Assembly: GCF_001758465.1 (NCBI RefSeq)
Contig: NZ_MJIC01000016.1
Span: 310,001-374,000 of the forward strand
Reading direction: 5' to 3'
DNA: 64,000 nucleotides
Source of the DNA: Marisediminitalea lipolytica
Lineage (GTDB): Bacteria > Pseudomonadota > Gammaproteobacteria > Enterobacterales > Alteromonadaceae
The notes under the pieces were generated by a model that was not told where the DNA came from, ran no database searches, and saw only the letters and a list, made by a program, of their open reading frames with translations. Below, piece by piece: positions 1 to 14,729 of this stretch (the first letter of the stretch is position 1; each line of letters starts with the position of its first letter). The position numbers and the translations under genes were made by a program.

Positions 1-1967
1 GTCTCTGGTGTGGGCTGATCTAATTCAGACTCAGCAAACAGCAGATTTAACACTTCCACTACACGGCTCTTCTTAACAGGTTTAGCAATAACGTCGTCCA
101 TACCATTTTGCAGATATTCTTCACGTTTTTTAATCACATTCGCCGTTAGCGCCACAATAGGCGTTTGCATAACGAGATCTTCTTCGATAATCGTCGCTGC
201 AACATCAAAGCCCGTCATATCCGGTAACTGGATATCCAGAAGGATAAGGTCGTAGGTGGTCGCTCGCACTTTGTCTATCGCTTCCTGACCCGTCATTGCC
301 ACATCAACATGCTGCCCCAGTTTTTCCAGTAATGCCTTGGCCACCATAACATTCAGTTCAATGTCTTCAACCAGCAGAATATTCAGGCCGGTCACCTGTA
401 ACTGGGCCACCTGCATCGGACGACTGGAGATTTGCAACGGCAACTCAACAATAAAGCGGGTGCCTTTACCCTGCTCACTTTCAACTCGAATTTCACCGTG
501 CATCAAATCGACCATTTGTTTACAGATCGCCAGCCCGATGCCTGTCCCCGTTGCCGACTGATGGTCAGGGTGATCCACCTGATAGTACATAGCAAAAATT
601 TTGTCTATTTCGCTTTCTGGTATTCCTACGCCAGTATCTTCTATCACGTAGGTAACCATCGAAATATCATTGTTGGGGCGAGTGGCTGAGACCGTTAGTG
701 ATACATGACCTTTCTGAGTAAACTTAACCGCGTTAAACAGGATGTTCCACAGAATTTGACGCAAGCGGGTGCCATCAACCTCAACCTGTTTGGGCAGCGG
801 TTCGACAATATTGGTTATCAGTTCCAACGATTTGTCTTTGGCCAGTAAGCGAATAATGGAACTGAGTTCTTCGGTGAAGTCGCGCAGGGAAACCGTTTTA
901 AGCGATAATTCCAGCTTATCGCGGTCGAGCTTGTCCAGGTCAATAATATCGTTGAAGATATTCCCCAGCGTAATGGCGCTGGCATAAATCGTACTCACCC
1001 AGCTCCACTGTTCTTCATTTAACTCGGTATCACGGAGCATGCGGCTCAGGCCAACGATACCGTTTAGCGGGGTACGTAACTCGTGACTGATGGTAGCAAT
1101 AAAGCGGGTTTTGTCGGTGCTGGCTTTGGCTGCCGCATTCTCCGCCTGCTTGCGCTCAGTCATATCACGGCCAAAGGCTAACAGTCCCAGGCGGGTGCCG
1201 TCCTGGTCAAAAAACGGTACCTTGCGCATTTCGAAATAGCGGCGTCGGCCATCGGCAAAGCGTAACCACAGCTCGTCAGTAATACTTGCATTCGCTTCCA
1301 GTACTTCATGATCGCTGGCTACCACCTGGCGAGCCAGATCTTCTTCATAAACATCATGGGGCGTTAAACCCAGTAGTTCTTTTTCGGTCTTGCCGGTCAT
1401 CTGCTCTGCCACCCGGTTACATCCGGCGAAACGGCCTTCTTCGTTACGGTAGTAAATTAAATCCGGTGAGGCGTCGATAATGGAACGTAATAATGTGGAC
1501 AGACGACGGGCCTGGGCTTCCTTCTCGGATTTGTCCTGGATTTCTTTTTCCAGTTCTTTGAACACCGTTTCCCGTTCTTCCTGAGCGAACTTTCTTTGCT
1601 CTATTTCATGATTGAGTTGGCGAATGTTGCTTTGCAATTCACGATTCAGAAACACATCTTCTTCGCGCAGATGTTCCAACTGACTCACCACTTCTTTCAG
1701 ATTCGTCCGCGAATGCTCCAACTGCTTGACCAGTTCACTAAAGAAGTACAACACCCAGGGCGCTGACAGCATGGTCAGAATCACCGGGCTGATGAAATCA
1801 TCCGGTTTAATGTCACTGCCTAAACTCAGACGAATGACATAAGAGCCACCCACCGTAAATGCCAGCGTTAACAAAACAAATAACACACTTAGTTTTAGCG
1901 TACCGAAGCGCTCTACAAACTGAGCAAAACGTATCGCCCAGGAATCGTACGGAGTTTCTTGATGCAT
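1..1967 (-). CDS. arcB: Aerobic respiration control sensor kinase ArcB, 3' end cut by the window
   Basis: Hybrid sensor kinase of the ArcB/ArcA redox system, which signals quinone-pool state under low oxygen. About 655 residues are visible. They begin with two membrane segments (roughly 22-44 and 58-75), the short periplasmic turn typical of ArcB, then a coiled-coil linker and a PAS domain. The kinase core has the H-box SHELRTPLNG with phospho-acceptor His295 and an ArcB-like run ITLGNIFNDIIDLDKL. A receiver domain follows (LLVEDIELN, phospho-acceptor Asp578 in LLDIQLPDMTG). The C-terminal Hpt domain expected of ArcB lies beyond base 1. Seen: domain order and motifs. Known: family role. The ATG at 1967 gives an N-terminus that aligns with E. 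coli ArcB. It diverges from gltB across a long intergenic region. Confidence 0.93.
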   Translation of the reverse strand, partial: MHQETPYDSWAIRFAQFVERFGTLKLSVLFVLLTLAFTVGGSYVIRLSLGSDIKPDDFISPVILTMLSAPWVLYFFSELVKQLEHSRTNLKEVVSQLEHLREEDVFLNRELQSNIRQLNHEIEQRKFAQEERETVFKELEKEIQDKSEKEAQARRLSTLLRSIIDASPDLIYYRNEEGRFAGCNRVAEQMTGKTEKELLGLTPHDVYEEDLARQVVASDHEVLEANASITDELWLRFADGRRRYFEMRKVPFFDQDGTRLGLLAFGRDMTERKQAENAAAKASTDKTRFIATISHELRTPLNGIVGLSRMLRDTELNEEQWSWVSTIYASAITLGNIFNDIIDLDKLDRDKLELSLKTVSLRDFTEELSSIIRLLAKDKSLELITNIVEPLPKQVEVDGTRLRQILWNILFNAVKFTQKGHVSLTVSATRPNNDISMVTYVIEDTGVGIPESEIDKIFAMYYQVDHPDHQSATGTGIGLAICKQMVDLMHGEIRVESEQGKGTRFIVELPLQISSRPMQVAQLQVTGLNILLVEDIELNVMVAKALLEKLGQHVDVAMTGQEAIDKVRATTYDLILLDIQLPDMTGFDVAATIIEEDLVMQTPIVALTANVIKKREEYLQNGMDDVIAKPVKKSRVVEVLNLLFAESELDQPTPE

Positions 1968-2643
1968 AACCGAATAACTTCATTGTTTAGTGGCGCTATC
2001 CTATCAGGTAACTCACCTGTTCGGCTAGCAATAGGCGTACTCCATTAAGCAGGTTTTAACGGCTTTTTTTGCTCTAAACACCCCTAAATAGCGTAAAATA
2101 GGAACCAAAATCAAAAATTGTTGTGTATTTATACAAGCCGAATGCGGTATTCTATCAACAATCTCCGTGCTCTGACCCTGGCCTGATTTAATATAATCAT
2201 TCAAAGCAGACGCAGCCTACTGGGTATTTACCCAACAAAAACGACTATTTATGCAACTTAAGTTGAATAATATTGAGTCTGAGCACTTGTTTATTTTAAT
2301 TGTCTGGTGTTTTTTTCCTTTTTTTTTCACAACCCGACATTAAAGCAAGCCATTGTTTTTATTTGAAATAATGGATTGTATACGATTTAGCTCGACCCGT
2401 TTCTCACATTCCGATTGATTTTAATGATCAATATCGGTATTTTGTACGGCCCGCTAAGCAATAGTGCATAAAAATGCGGTATATGACTGGTATCCACTAA
2501 TAATAATTAACGACAAACTGGCGCAGACTGATTTTCTTCTATAATTCAGTCTATTACGTGCTTTTATGCCGCTGTTTAAAGCCACTTCTGGCAAACAACG
2601 CAGCGCACACCTTGCCCAGTCAAAGGTTTAAGGAGTTAAGAGA
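1968..2643. other. Long arcB/gltB divergent intergenic region
   Basis: 676 bases with no convincing ORF. AT-rich, with T-runs near 2310-2330. It holds two neat palindromes: TGGGTATTTACCCA (2221-2234) and CAACTTAAGTTG (2254-2265), about 32 bp centre to centre (three helical turns). A looser inverted repeat, ATTGAT...ATCAAT, lies around 2416-2432. The length is more than two promoters need, so a long gltB leader or a complex regulatory region is likely (inference). The gltB ribosome site AAGGAG is at 2630-2635. Confidence 0.6.
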
Positions 2644-8537
<5,894 letters not shown>

Positions 8538-8561
8538 TTGCCCCAAACGCAAAAAGCATTA

Positions 8562-8590
8562 AATGGAGCCTTTCGGCTCCATTTTTATTT
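8562..8590 (+). terminator. Rho-independent terminator of gltBD
   Basis: Perfect 9-bp stem AATGGAGCC / GGCTCCATT (8562-8570 and 8575-8583) with a TTTC loop, followed by a T-rich tract. It lies directly downstream of gltD. Confidence 0.92.
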
Positions 8591-8708
8591 AACCTGTCTG
8601 TAAATATACTTATTCACTTCAGTGGATACGTTAATCTGCCCCTTTACAATTGCTTAGCGGTCAGAGCTCTCCTATAGTAACTGTATGAATTAACTTAATC
8701 GTCAGACT

Positions 8709-9134
8709 ATGAAATTTACGCCACGCAAACTGATACTGGTTACCAGCCTGATGGTCATGGCTTCGTCCTTTATGGCAACGGACTCGCTGGCCACGACCGC
8801 ACCGGTCTCGCAACCGCAGATCAGCACCTGCCCTGACGATTTTTTTACCGTTAAGATCCATGAAGATGCCAAACAGTGTCAGCCATTTGACACTGAGCTA
8901 CCGGCGTCTTTGATCTATTTTATCGGTCAGACACCAGATGCCATCGTGGCCTACTATCTTGCGCTTATGCCGGATTTATCGCTGAAAGGCGAGCACAATA
9001 AACGGGTTTTATTGGTCAACACTGCCCAGAATGTGCGGGTTGTGGTCTCACCGGATGGTGAAGGAGCCCAGGTTGATATTCTGGTATTACCGACAAAAGC
9101 CTCCGACTCACTGGCGGACATTACCAGCGAGTGA
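8709..9134 (+). CDS. Small secreted protein of unknown function
   Basis: 141 residues; not recognised. A basic start (MKFTPRK) and a hydrophobic stretch (about residues 8-28, cleavage likely after SLA or ATT) look like a signal peptide. The mature part is about 110 residues, acidic, with two cysteines (C40 and C57 regions: STCPDD and KQCQPF) that could form a disulphide in the periplasm. It ends in a short acidic tail. No strong ribosome site is visible before the ATG. A TATAGT box at about 8673-8678 could serve as a -10 element. An antisense ORF (8661-8861) is judged a shadow. The gene stands alone between the gltBD terminator and a DUF2726 gene. Function unknown. Confidence 0.65.
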   Translation: MKFTPRKLILVTSLMVMASSFMATDSLATTAPVSQPQISTCPDDFFTVKIHEDAKQCQPFDTELPASLIYFIGQTPDAIVAYYLALMPDLSLKGEHNKRVLLVNTAQNVRVVVSPDGEGAQVDILVLPTKASDSLADITSE

Positions 9135-9265
9135 CTACTTTGCGGTAGTCGATCGACTTTCTCACCTAACTGGCACCACCTTTGCAATTTCCTCAATAAG
9201 TTAAATCATCGTGCGAAACTGTCATTTTTTTGACGACTGCACGCTCTAATTTGTTGAGGAAGCGT

Positions 9266-9865
9266 ATGGAACTTGCCATCATTTTGTTTATGTTACTGAT
9301 AGTCGTTACTGTTGGTGCACTTAAACTGGCCGATCACGGTATGAGTTTTCCCTTTCGTAAAAAGCAACAGCTGTTTACCCAGGTAGAACACACCTTTATC
9401 AATTTACTCGAGCAGGCAGTTGGACGTGAGTTCAGAATTGTATCCAGAGTTCGCCTTAATGATTTACTGGCCGTGCGCGACAGCACCAATAAACGACAGG
9501 CTCGTCAGGCTTTGTTGCGTGCCGGCAGCAAACAGCTGGACTTTGTCCTCTGCCGTCGTGACGACATGACGCCCGTACTGGCTATCGATTTGGTCCATAA
9601 GCAGGGCAAAGAGGGTTACAAAACTCAGCGGGACTGGTTTGTATCCGGCGCTTTGGATGCAGCGGGGATCCCCCATGCGCGCTTTAAAGTGAAGTCCGGC
9701 TACTCGGTGGATGAAGTGCGCGAATGCGTGGAAACAAAACTGATCCCACTGCGTAAACAACAGGCAAAAATCGCCGCCAGTAAAATGAATCCCCCTTCGC
9801 CTTCGCGCCCGACCCGGCCAATCCGCTCCAGTCGACAGCCCGGCGGAGAGCAGGTTGCAGCATAG
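9266..9865 (+). CDS. DUF2726 membrane-anchored protein
   Basis: 199 residues from ATG 9266, chosen because GAGGA lies 5-10 bp upstream. An in-frame ATG at 9230 would add 12 residues ahead of the membrane segment and lacks a ribosome site. One N-terminal membrane helix (ELAIILFMLLIVVTVGALKL) is followed by a soluble domain of the DUF2726 type: conserved LLxxAVG at the start, a DFVLCRRDDMTPVLAIDLVHKQ core resembling a nuclease-like beta-hairpin fold, and KCxxV-like helices. The C-terminus is a basic, Pro/Ser/Arg-rich tail that may bind nucleic acid (inference). Biological role unknown. Convergent with the minus-strand gene at 9919 and separated from it by a shared hairpin. Confidence 0.85.
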   Translation: MELAIILFMLLIVVTVGALKLADHGMSFPFRKKQQLFTQVEHTFINLLEQAVGREFRIVSRVRLNDLLAVRDSTNKRQARQALLRAGSKQLDFVLCRRDDMTPVLAIDLVHKQGKEGYKTQRDWFVSGALDAAGIPHARFKVKSGYSVDEVRECVETKLIPLRKQQAKIAASKMNPPSPSRPTRPIRSSRQPGGEQVAA

Positions 9866-9869
9866 TAAA

Positions 9870-9904
9870 AACCAAAAACGGGGCTTTCAGCCTCGTTTTT
9901 GGTT
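9870..9904. terminator. Bidirectional terminator
   Basis: Near-perfect 16-bp stem (AACCAAAAACGGGGCT paired with AGCCTCGTTTTTGGTT, one G-T wobble) with a 3-nt loop. A-run on one side and T-run on the other let it work for both convergent genes. Confidence 0.9.
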
Positions 9905-9918
9905 GTTGATAAAACAGC

Positions 9919-10359
9919 CTAAAGTTTGTCGGTGGAATACACCACGGTCAGATGTGGCGGAATTTCGACATCTGCCGGTACATAAGCCACCGTACCTTTA
10001 TTGCTGGAAACAAACGACAGTAACTCATCTACGGTACTCATTTGATCTGGCTCACGGGAACGACCGCTAAAGCGCATCTGAGACCAGTAGGACTGAATTC
10101 TGGCTTCGGTAAGGCCAATGATTTTGGTGTTAAATACCGCTCTGGTCAGCGTTTCCGGTGGCAAACTGACGGGCTTGAGTAATACATCACTGGCATTACC
10201 CATAAACAGATTTCTCACCGCAACCTTGTCGAGCTTGATTGCCGGATTATCTACGTTGGCAACCACTTTGATATCATACTGCTGAGCCAGGCTAGTTGCG
10301 CTGCCCAAGCTAAGTAATATTGCTGTTACTAGATGTCTGGAATGGGATAAAAATTTCAT
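9919..10359 (-). CDS. Short PstS-like periplasmic binding protein
   Basis: 146 residues from ATG 10359 (a TTG one codon earlier is less likely). Signal peptide with LLSLGSATSLA then QQ. The mature part, about 120 residues, resembles one lobe of the phosphate-binding PstS superfamily: IKVVANVDNPAIKLDKVAVRNLFMG at the N-terminus and the later run TVDELLSFVSSNKGTVAYVP. It is about half the length of a true PstS, so it is a single-lobe variant. Its start overlaps the stop of the upstream porin gene (TGATG), a sign of translational coupling. Likely a periplasmic partner of that outer-membrane protein; the ligand is unknown. Phosphate is suggested only by family. Confidence 0.75.
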   Translation of the reverse strand: MKFLSHSRHLVTAILLSLGSATSLAQQYDIKVVANVDNPAIKLDKVAVRNLFMGNASDVLLKPVSLPPETLTRAVFNTKIIGLTEARIQSYWSQMRFSGRSREPDQMSTVDELLSFVSSNKGTVAYVPADVEIPPHLTVVYSTDKL

Positions 10360-11561
10360 CAAAACACAAACTCCATAGCCAACTGGTACAGATTAGCGCT
10401 TTCATCAAAATCGCCCCGCCCCTCTCTGGGCTGAAAAGTCGAGATCCCTAATGCTCCTTTAAAATGGGTGACTTCAGCTTTAAAAGCAATGTTATAACTG
10501 GCATCCCAGCGAACCCCAAATGTCAGGCTCTGTAAATCAGACGCCTGAGTCTGAGCAAATATTGTCTGATAACCATAATACAGCTGATCCAGATCTGGCG
10601 AGAGACCAAAAGGAATATCGCTGGCAGCAGTGGAAGGATCAACAATCATATCAGCAAAAGTCAGGCTTACCGTTACTGGCTGAAACACCATGCCACCGCT
10701 CAGATAATAGCTGACGATATTAGGGGCCAGTACCGTATTGGACTGAATCTCCATCCATTCTGAGGCCAGGTTGTAGTCCAGTGAATCGTAGGCGACACCA
10801 AGCTGATAGATATCGAACTCTCCCTGCATCGTCAGGGAGTCTGCACTCTGATTAAAACCAAAGCTGCGCAGTAAGTCAGAAAATTGCGTAATTTCCTCAA
10901 GGTCCAGACTAAAATCCGCCATAATGTAGGATGCCCGGACCCGCAGGTTGCTGTTAAACATGCCGTTAAACACTATACCTGCCAGGTTATTGATGTCAGT
11001 AGGGTAACTGCGCTCCTGAAAGGTCGTGTCGCCATCGAATACGCCGTAGTAGCCTTCCACTGAGGCACTAAAATCGCCGAAGGAGAAACGACGGATCAGA
11101 CTGACACCATCATACTGATTAAACAAAAAGGCGCTGTACAGTTGTTGCGGAGGAGAGATCCACGGATAGGCAAACCCCACATCGATAACGTCGCTGTACT
11201 GATAAAAAGGCGTTCGCATCCGGCCAGCTTTTACCTGCCACAATGGCGATGGCGCATAGCTCACGTACAGCCACTCCAGTCCGGAGTCACGCTCGTTACT
11301 GCTATGCGCCAGTAATTGTGCGGTAACAGTCAGATTATCAAGAAGGTGGTAGTCGGCCTGCAGGGCCAGAAGTGACTGCTCGGTAAAGGATACCTGGTTG
11401 GTGTAGGCTTCAAATTCGACATTCGGGTCGTCCAGATAGCCTGCCACTATGCGGCCAAAACCCGATATTTCCAGCTTGTCACTGGCCATAACAGCCGGTG
11501 AGAAGAGACTTACCGTCAGTAATGCGGCACCGGTAACACGTTTAAATAATGTATAAACCAT
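10359..11561 (-). CDS. Outer-membrane beta-barrel (porin-like) protein
   Basis: 400 residues. Signal peptide ending PAVMA|SDK. The mature protein starts KLEISGFGRIVAGYLDD, typical of porin-like barrels, continues as alternating amphipathic strands, and ends with the phenylalanine MEFVF used by the BAM machinery. No plug or TonB box. It forms a two-gene unit with the PstS-like protein, overlapping by 1 bp. The pairing suggests a channel and a periplasmic binding component for the same small anion or solute (inference). Upstream is a 193-bp AT-rich divergent region shared with mtnN; no strong ribosome site is visible at this ATG. Confidence 0.8.
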   Translation of the reverse strand: MVYTLFKRVTGAALLTVSLFSPAVMASDKLEISGFGRIVAGYLDDPNVEFEAYTNQVSFTEQSLLALQADYHLLDNLTVTAQLLAHSSNERDSGLEWLYVSYAPSPLWQVKAGRMRTPFYQYSDVIDVGFAYPWISPPQQLYSAFLFNQYDGVSLIRRFSFGDFSASVEGYYGVFDGDTTFQERSYPTDINNLAGIVFNGMFNSNLRVRASYIMADFSLDLEEITQFSDLLRSFGFNQSADSLTMQGEFDIYQLGVAYDSLDYNLASEWMEIQSNTVLAPNIVSYYLSGGMVFQPVTVSLTFADMIVDPSTAASDIPFGLSPDLDQLYYGYQTIFAQTQASDLQSLTFGVRWDASYNIAFKAEVTHFKGALGISTFQPREGRGDFDESANLYQLAMEFVF

Positions 11562-11754
11562 AAATTTGAATACTAATTACATCAATAGGATAGACAGCAA
11601 AATTTATTAGCAGCCTGTTTTACTAACCTTTTGGCAATCATAGTGTACCAATACCCACATTCATATTACACTTTCAGGTATGTTTGTAAGCATAGTGCAC
11701 GCTTCACCGTTACGCACTTGATCTCCGTTAAATAAATTGTACTAAAGGCTAAAT

Positions 11755-12474
11755 ATGAAGATTGGTATCCTCGGCGCTATGGATCAGGAAGTCGCCCTGT
11801 TAAAAGACACACTGGAAAATGTCAGTGAACAGCAGGTAGCGCATCTGACCTTTTACACTGGCACTTTGCACGGTATGGACGTGGTGTTAGTGAAATGCGG
11901 TATCGGTAAAGTTGCCGCCGCCGTTGCCACCACTCTGCTGATTACCGAATTTAAGCCCGATTATGTAGTAAATACTGGCTCGGCCGGCGGCTTTGATACC
12001 AGCCTGGAAATTGGTGATATTGTTATTGGCAACGGTGTACAGCATCATGATGTGGACATTACTCACTTTGGCTATGAGCTGGGACAATGCGTAGGCATGC
12101 CAACGGTATTTGAATGTGACGAGCAGTTAATTACTGCCGCAGAAGAAGCCGCAGCCACTGCCCTGCACGTAAAAACCATCCGCGGGTTAATCTGTACCGG
12201 CGACTCGTTTATTGGCACCGATGAAGCGGCCGCCAGTTTACGTGAGTCATTTGCCGCTATCAGCGCATCAGAAATGGAAGGCGCAGCCATTGCACAGGCC
12301 AGCTTTATGTTAGGCACGCCATTTTTGGTCATTCGCTCGCTGTCGGATATTGCCGGTAAAACGTCTACCGTATCATTTAACGCCTATCTGGAAACCGCAG
12401 CCAAAAACTCAGCGGAACTGGTAATGGGAATGATTCAGGCCCTAAGCCAGCGCACCTCAGGCACCGCGTCATAA
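11755..12474 (+). CDS. mtnN: 5'-methylthioadenosine/S-adenosylhomocysteine nucleosidase
   Basis: Cytosolic MTA/SAH nucleosidase (Pfs). It removes adenine from MTA and S-adenosylhomocysteine in methionine salvage and the activated-methyl cycle, and supplies the AI-2 precursor. 239 residues, full length. Family signatures: MKIGILGAMDQEV, VVNTGSAGGFD, GVQHHDVDIT, the catalytic acidic motif SEMEGAAIAQ and the active-site RSLSDIAG. AAAGG lies 6-10 bp before the ATG. It is the first gene of a tight run (mtnN, CbiB-like, btuF, rhodanese); the next gene starts 16 bp downstream. Confidence 0.97.
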   Translation: MKIGILGAMDQEVALLKDTLENVSEQQVAHLTFYTGTLHGMDVVLVKCGIGKVAAAVATTLLITEFKPDYVVNTGSAGGFDTSLEIGDIVIGNGVQHHDVDITHFGYELGQCVGMPTVFECDEQLITAAEEAAATALHVKTIRGLICTGDSFIGTDEAAASLRESFAAISASEMEGAAIAQASFMLGTPFLVIRSLSDIAGKTSTVSFNAYLETAAKNSAELVMGMIQALSQRTSGTAS

Positions 12475-12490
12475 ACAAACCAGGCAAATA

Positions 12491-13444
12491 ATGACGCAGT
12501 TGCAGCTACCGCCGGATATCAGCCTACGCCTTGTTATCGCGCTGTGCGTGATCCTGGTAGACAGGGTATGGCGAATTCCGGCCCAGGCTCATCCCTTAAC
12601 CCTTTACCGCATGCTGGTAAACAACATGGCGGTCAAGGTGTGTCCCGATACAACTGCCCCGGTTTCACAGCATTACATCAGTGGTACGCTGGGCATTGTC
12701 GTACTGACTTTCCCTTTTATTGCGGTGTTGGCTTTTATGCTGGGGATGGCAGAATACCGCTGGTTCTTTGATAGTCTGATACTCTTTTGTACCCTTAACT
12801 TTTACCCTGTCAGGCGTCAGTTCAAACTGATTACCAACGCTCTGAGTGGCAGCAAAAAGTTACTGGCCCGTGAACAACTTAGTCCGCTGGTTGCCCGTCA
12901 GACAGCCTCCTTGTCAGATATCGGCATCGCCAAAGCCGCAATAGAAAGCTATTTGTTACGATTTTTGCAGCAGTTTATCGGCGTTATTTTTTGGTTTGTC
13001 ATTGCCGGGCCTCTGGCTGCACTTACCTACCGCCTGTTACTTGAATTTCGTTGGCAGTGGCACCGGCTTGCCCCAGGCTTTAAACACTTTGCTTTGCCAG
13101 CCTACGGGCTTAGTCAGGTACTGATTTGGCTGCCCTACAGTACAGGCCTGGCCTTAATTATCCTGGCCACGTCCCCGGTAAAGGCATGTCGCGGCTTATT
13201 GGCCAGTCCATCGAAAGATTTCACGTCCCTGCTCCTGGCTACCTTTGGCTCTGGAATGAATATTCAGCTCGGCGGGCCGGCTATTTACCATGGTATTAAA
13301 CGGCGTTACCATCGGGTTGGTAGCGCGCGCCAGGTCCGCCTGTCCGACCTCACCTATACGCTTCGGGCAATTAACCGAGCCACCTGGTTAACCTTAACTG
13401 GCTTAACCTTCGCACTGATTATTTGTTGGCAACTTAAACTATGA
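12491..13444 (+). CDS. CobD/CbiB-family membrane protein
   Basis: 317 residues with four to six predicted membrane segments (about 65-90, 155-180, 205-235 and a C-terminal one). Resembles adenosylcobinamide-phosphate synthase CbiB/CobD: a HPLTLYRMLVN N-terminal motif and the later LARxxLSPLVARQTASLSDIGIAKAAIES, which matches the family's S-R-DT--L--IG-A-IES block. However, the family's following DGxxAPLFW and NTLDSMVG blocks are poorly kept, so catalytic function in cobamide assembly is uncertain. Position directly before btuF (4-bp ATGA overlap) supports a cobalamin-related role. In this lineage such proteins commonly sit beside btuF without a full cobalamin pathway (inference). Confidence 0.75.
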   Translation: MTQLQLPPDISLRLVIALCVILVDRVWRIPAQAHPLTLYRMLVNNMAVKVCPDTTAPVSQHYISGTLGIVVLTFPFIAVLAFMLGMAEYRWFFDSLILFCTLNFYPVRRQFKLITNALSGSKKLLAREQLSPLVARQTASLSDIGIAKAAIESYLLRFLQQFIGVIFWFVIAGPLAALTYRLLLEFRWQWHRLAPGFKHFALPAYGLSQVLIWLPYSTGLALIILATSPVKACRGLLASPSKDFTSLLLATFGSGMNIQLGGPAIYHGIKRRYHRVGSARQVRLSDLTYTLRAINRATWLTLTGLTFALIICWQLKL

Positions 13445-14268
13445 CAAAATGGAAGTACCTGCTGCTGTGGGCTGTTTGCGCTGTATTCAGCCCAACCTCT
13501 GTGGCTGTGGAGCGCATTATTACCTTATCACCACACCTGACCGAATGGATTTACAGTCTGGGGCTTGAAGACAAACTGGTTGGCGTAAGTGCGTTTAGTG
13601 ATTATCCCGCTGAGGCCAGTGAAAAACCGGTTGTTGCCGATTATCAGGGAGTGGATTTTACCGCCCTTATGGCGTTAGAGCCTGATTTAGTGCTGGCCTG
13701 GGGAGGCGGTAATAAACCCCAGGACATTACCCGCTTAAAGAGTCTGGGGATCCCGGTATTTATCTCTCAGCCTGACACCCTGGATGCCATTGCCAGTGAG
13801 ATACTTGAGGTCGCCAGACTTGCCGGGGCCGACGAGCAGAGTCAGACACTGGTTCATCAGTACCGTACCCAGTTAGCAAAAATACAACAACAGTATCAGC
13901 ACAAGCCGGTGGTAAAGGTGTTCTACTATATGTGGAGCCAACCGCTTATGACCATTGGTAAAGCCGCCTGGGCCAATAAGTTCCTAACCACCTGTGGGGC
14001 TCAATCCATCTTTAACGATTCACCCATCGATTACCCTCAGGTGTCAGTCAAACAGGTACTGCTCCGCCAGCCACAGCTGCTAGTGGCTGCCAGTGACCAG
14101 TCCATGCAAACCCTGGAAAATTTCTGGGCACCCCATCGTCCGGTTATCCAGGCCCCTTTAATCCAGGCCAATGTTAACGCCTTACACCGCTTTACACTGC
14201 GTATTGCCGATGCCATTGAAACGCTGTGTCATGACATCGATAGCTACCGTCAACAGGAGCAAAAATGA
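13441..14268 (+). CDS. btuF: Cobalamin-type periplasmic binding protein BtuF
   Basis: 275 residues. Signal peptide (LLLWAVCAVFSPTSVA) then VERIITLSPHLTEWIYSLGLEDKLVGVS, the typical start of BtuF/helical-backbone metal receptors, with the motif DYQGVDFTALMALEPDLVLAWGGGN. Class III binding protein that captures vitamin B12 in the periplasm for the BtuCD ABC transporter; no btuC or btuD is in this window. Its start overlaps the CbiB-like gene and its end overlaps the rhodanese gene, both by ATGA, so the four genes are probably one transcript. Good family match; B12 rather than a siderophore is inferred from context. Confidence 0.87.
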   Translation: MTKWKYLLLWAVCAVFSPTSVAVERIITLSPHLTEWIYSLGLEDKLVGVSAFSDYPAEASEKPVVADYQGVDFTALMALEPDLVLAWGGGNKPQDITRLKSLGIPVFISQPDTLDAIASEILEVARLAGADEQSQTLVHQYRTQLAKIQQQYQHKPVVKVFYYMWSQPLMTIGKAAWANKFLTTCGAQSIFNDSPIDYPQVSVKQVLLRQPQLLVAASDQSMQTLENFWAPHRPVIQAPLIQANVNALHRFTLRIADAIETLCHDIDSYRQQEQK

Positions 14269-14654
14269 AACTGTCACTCAACCCGCTTCTGCTTATTTGC
14301 CTACTTTTACTGCCCGTCACTGCCGCTGCGCACAATGGCTTTACCGATATTGCGGTTAATGAGCTCCACCAAAACGGCTTTAACGGACTCATCATAGATG
14401 TGCGAAGCGCAACCGAATACGCAGAGGGTCATGTGCCAGGGGCGATAAACATTCCTTTTGATAAGCTTGATGCACACCTGGCAACCCTGGGCTCCATCAG
14501 CCAGCCAATGTTAGTGTATTGTCGTTCCGGGCGCCGGGCAGGGATAGCGCTGCAAAGCCTCGCTCAACTGGGTTATACGTCGCTTAGCCATCTCGATGGA
14601 GACATGCTGCAATGGCAGGCCAGTCAGCTGCCGGTGACGTCGTCACATGAGTAA
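14265..14654 (+). CDS. Periplasmic rhodanese-like protein
   Basis: 129 residues. N-terminal signal peptide (LLLICLLLLPVTAAA|HN) and one rhodanese domain: substrate-pocket segment IIDVRSATEYAEGHVPGAINIP and active-site loop YCRSGRRAG with nucleophile Cys86. A likely exported sulfurtransferase or persulfide carrier. Last gene of the mtnN-btuF run, started in the ATGA overlap with btuF. Substrate unknown. Confidence 0.9.
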   Translation: MKLSLNPLLLICLLLLPVTAAAHNGFTDIAVNELHQNGFNGLIIDVRSATEYAEGHVPGAINIPFDKLDAHLATLGSISQPMLVYCRSGRRAGIALQSLAQLGYTSLSHLDGDMLQWQASQLPVTSSHE

Positions 14655-14729
14655 AATAAAGCGCTCGTCATAGACACAACGGCTTATTAGCGGCATCATT
14701 ACGCTCTTGTTGCTACTCGTTTTTTTGCT

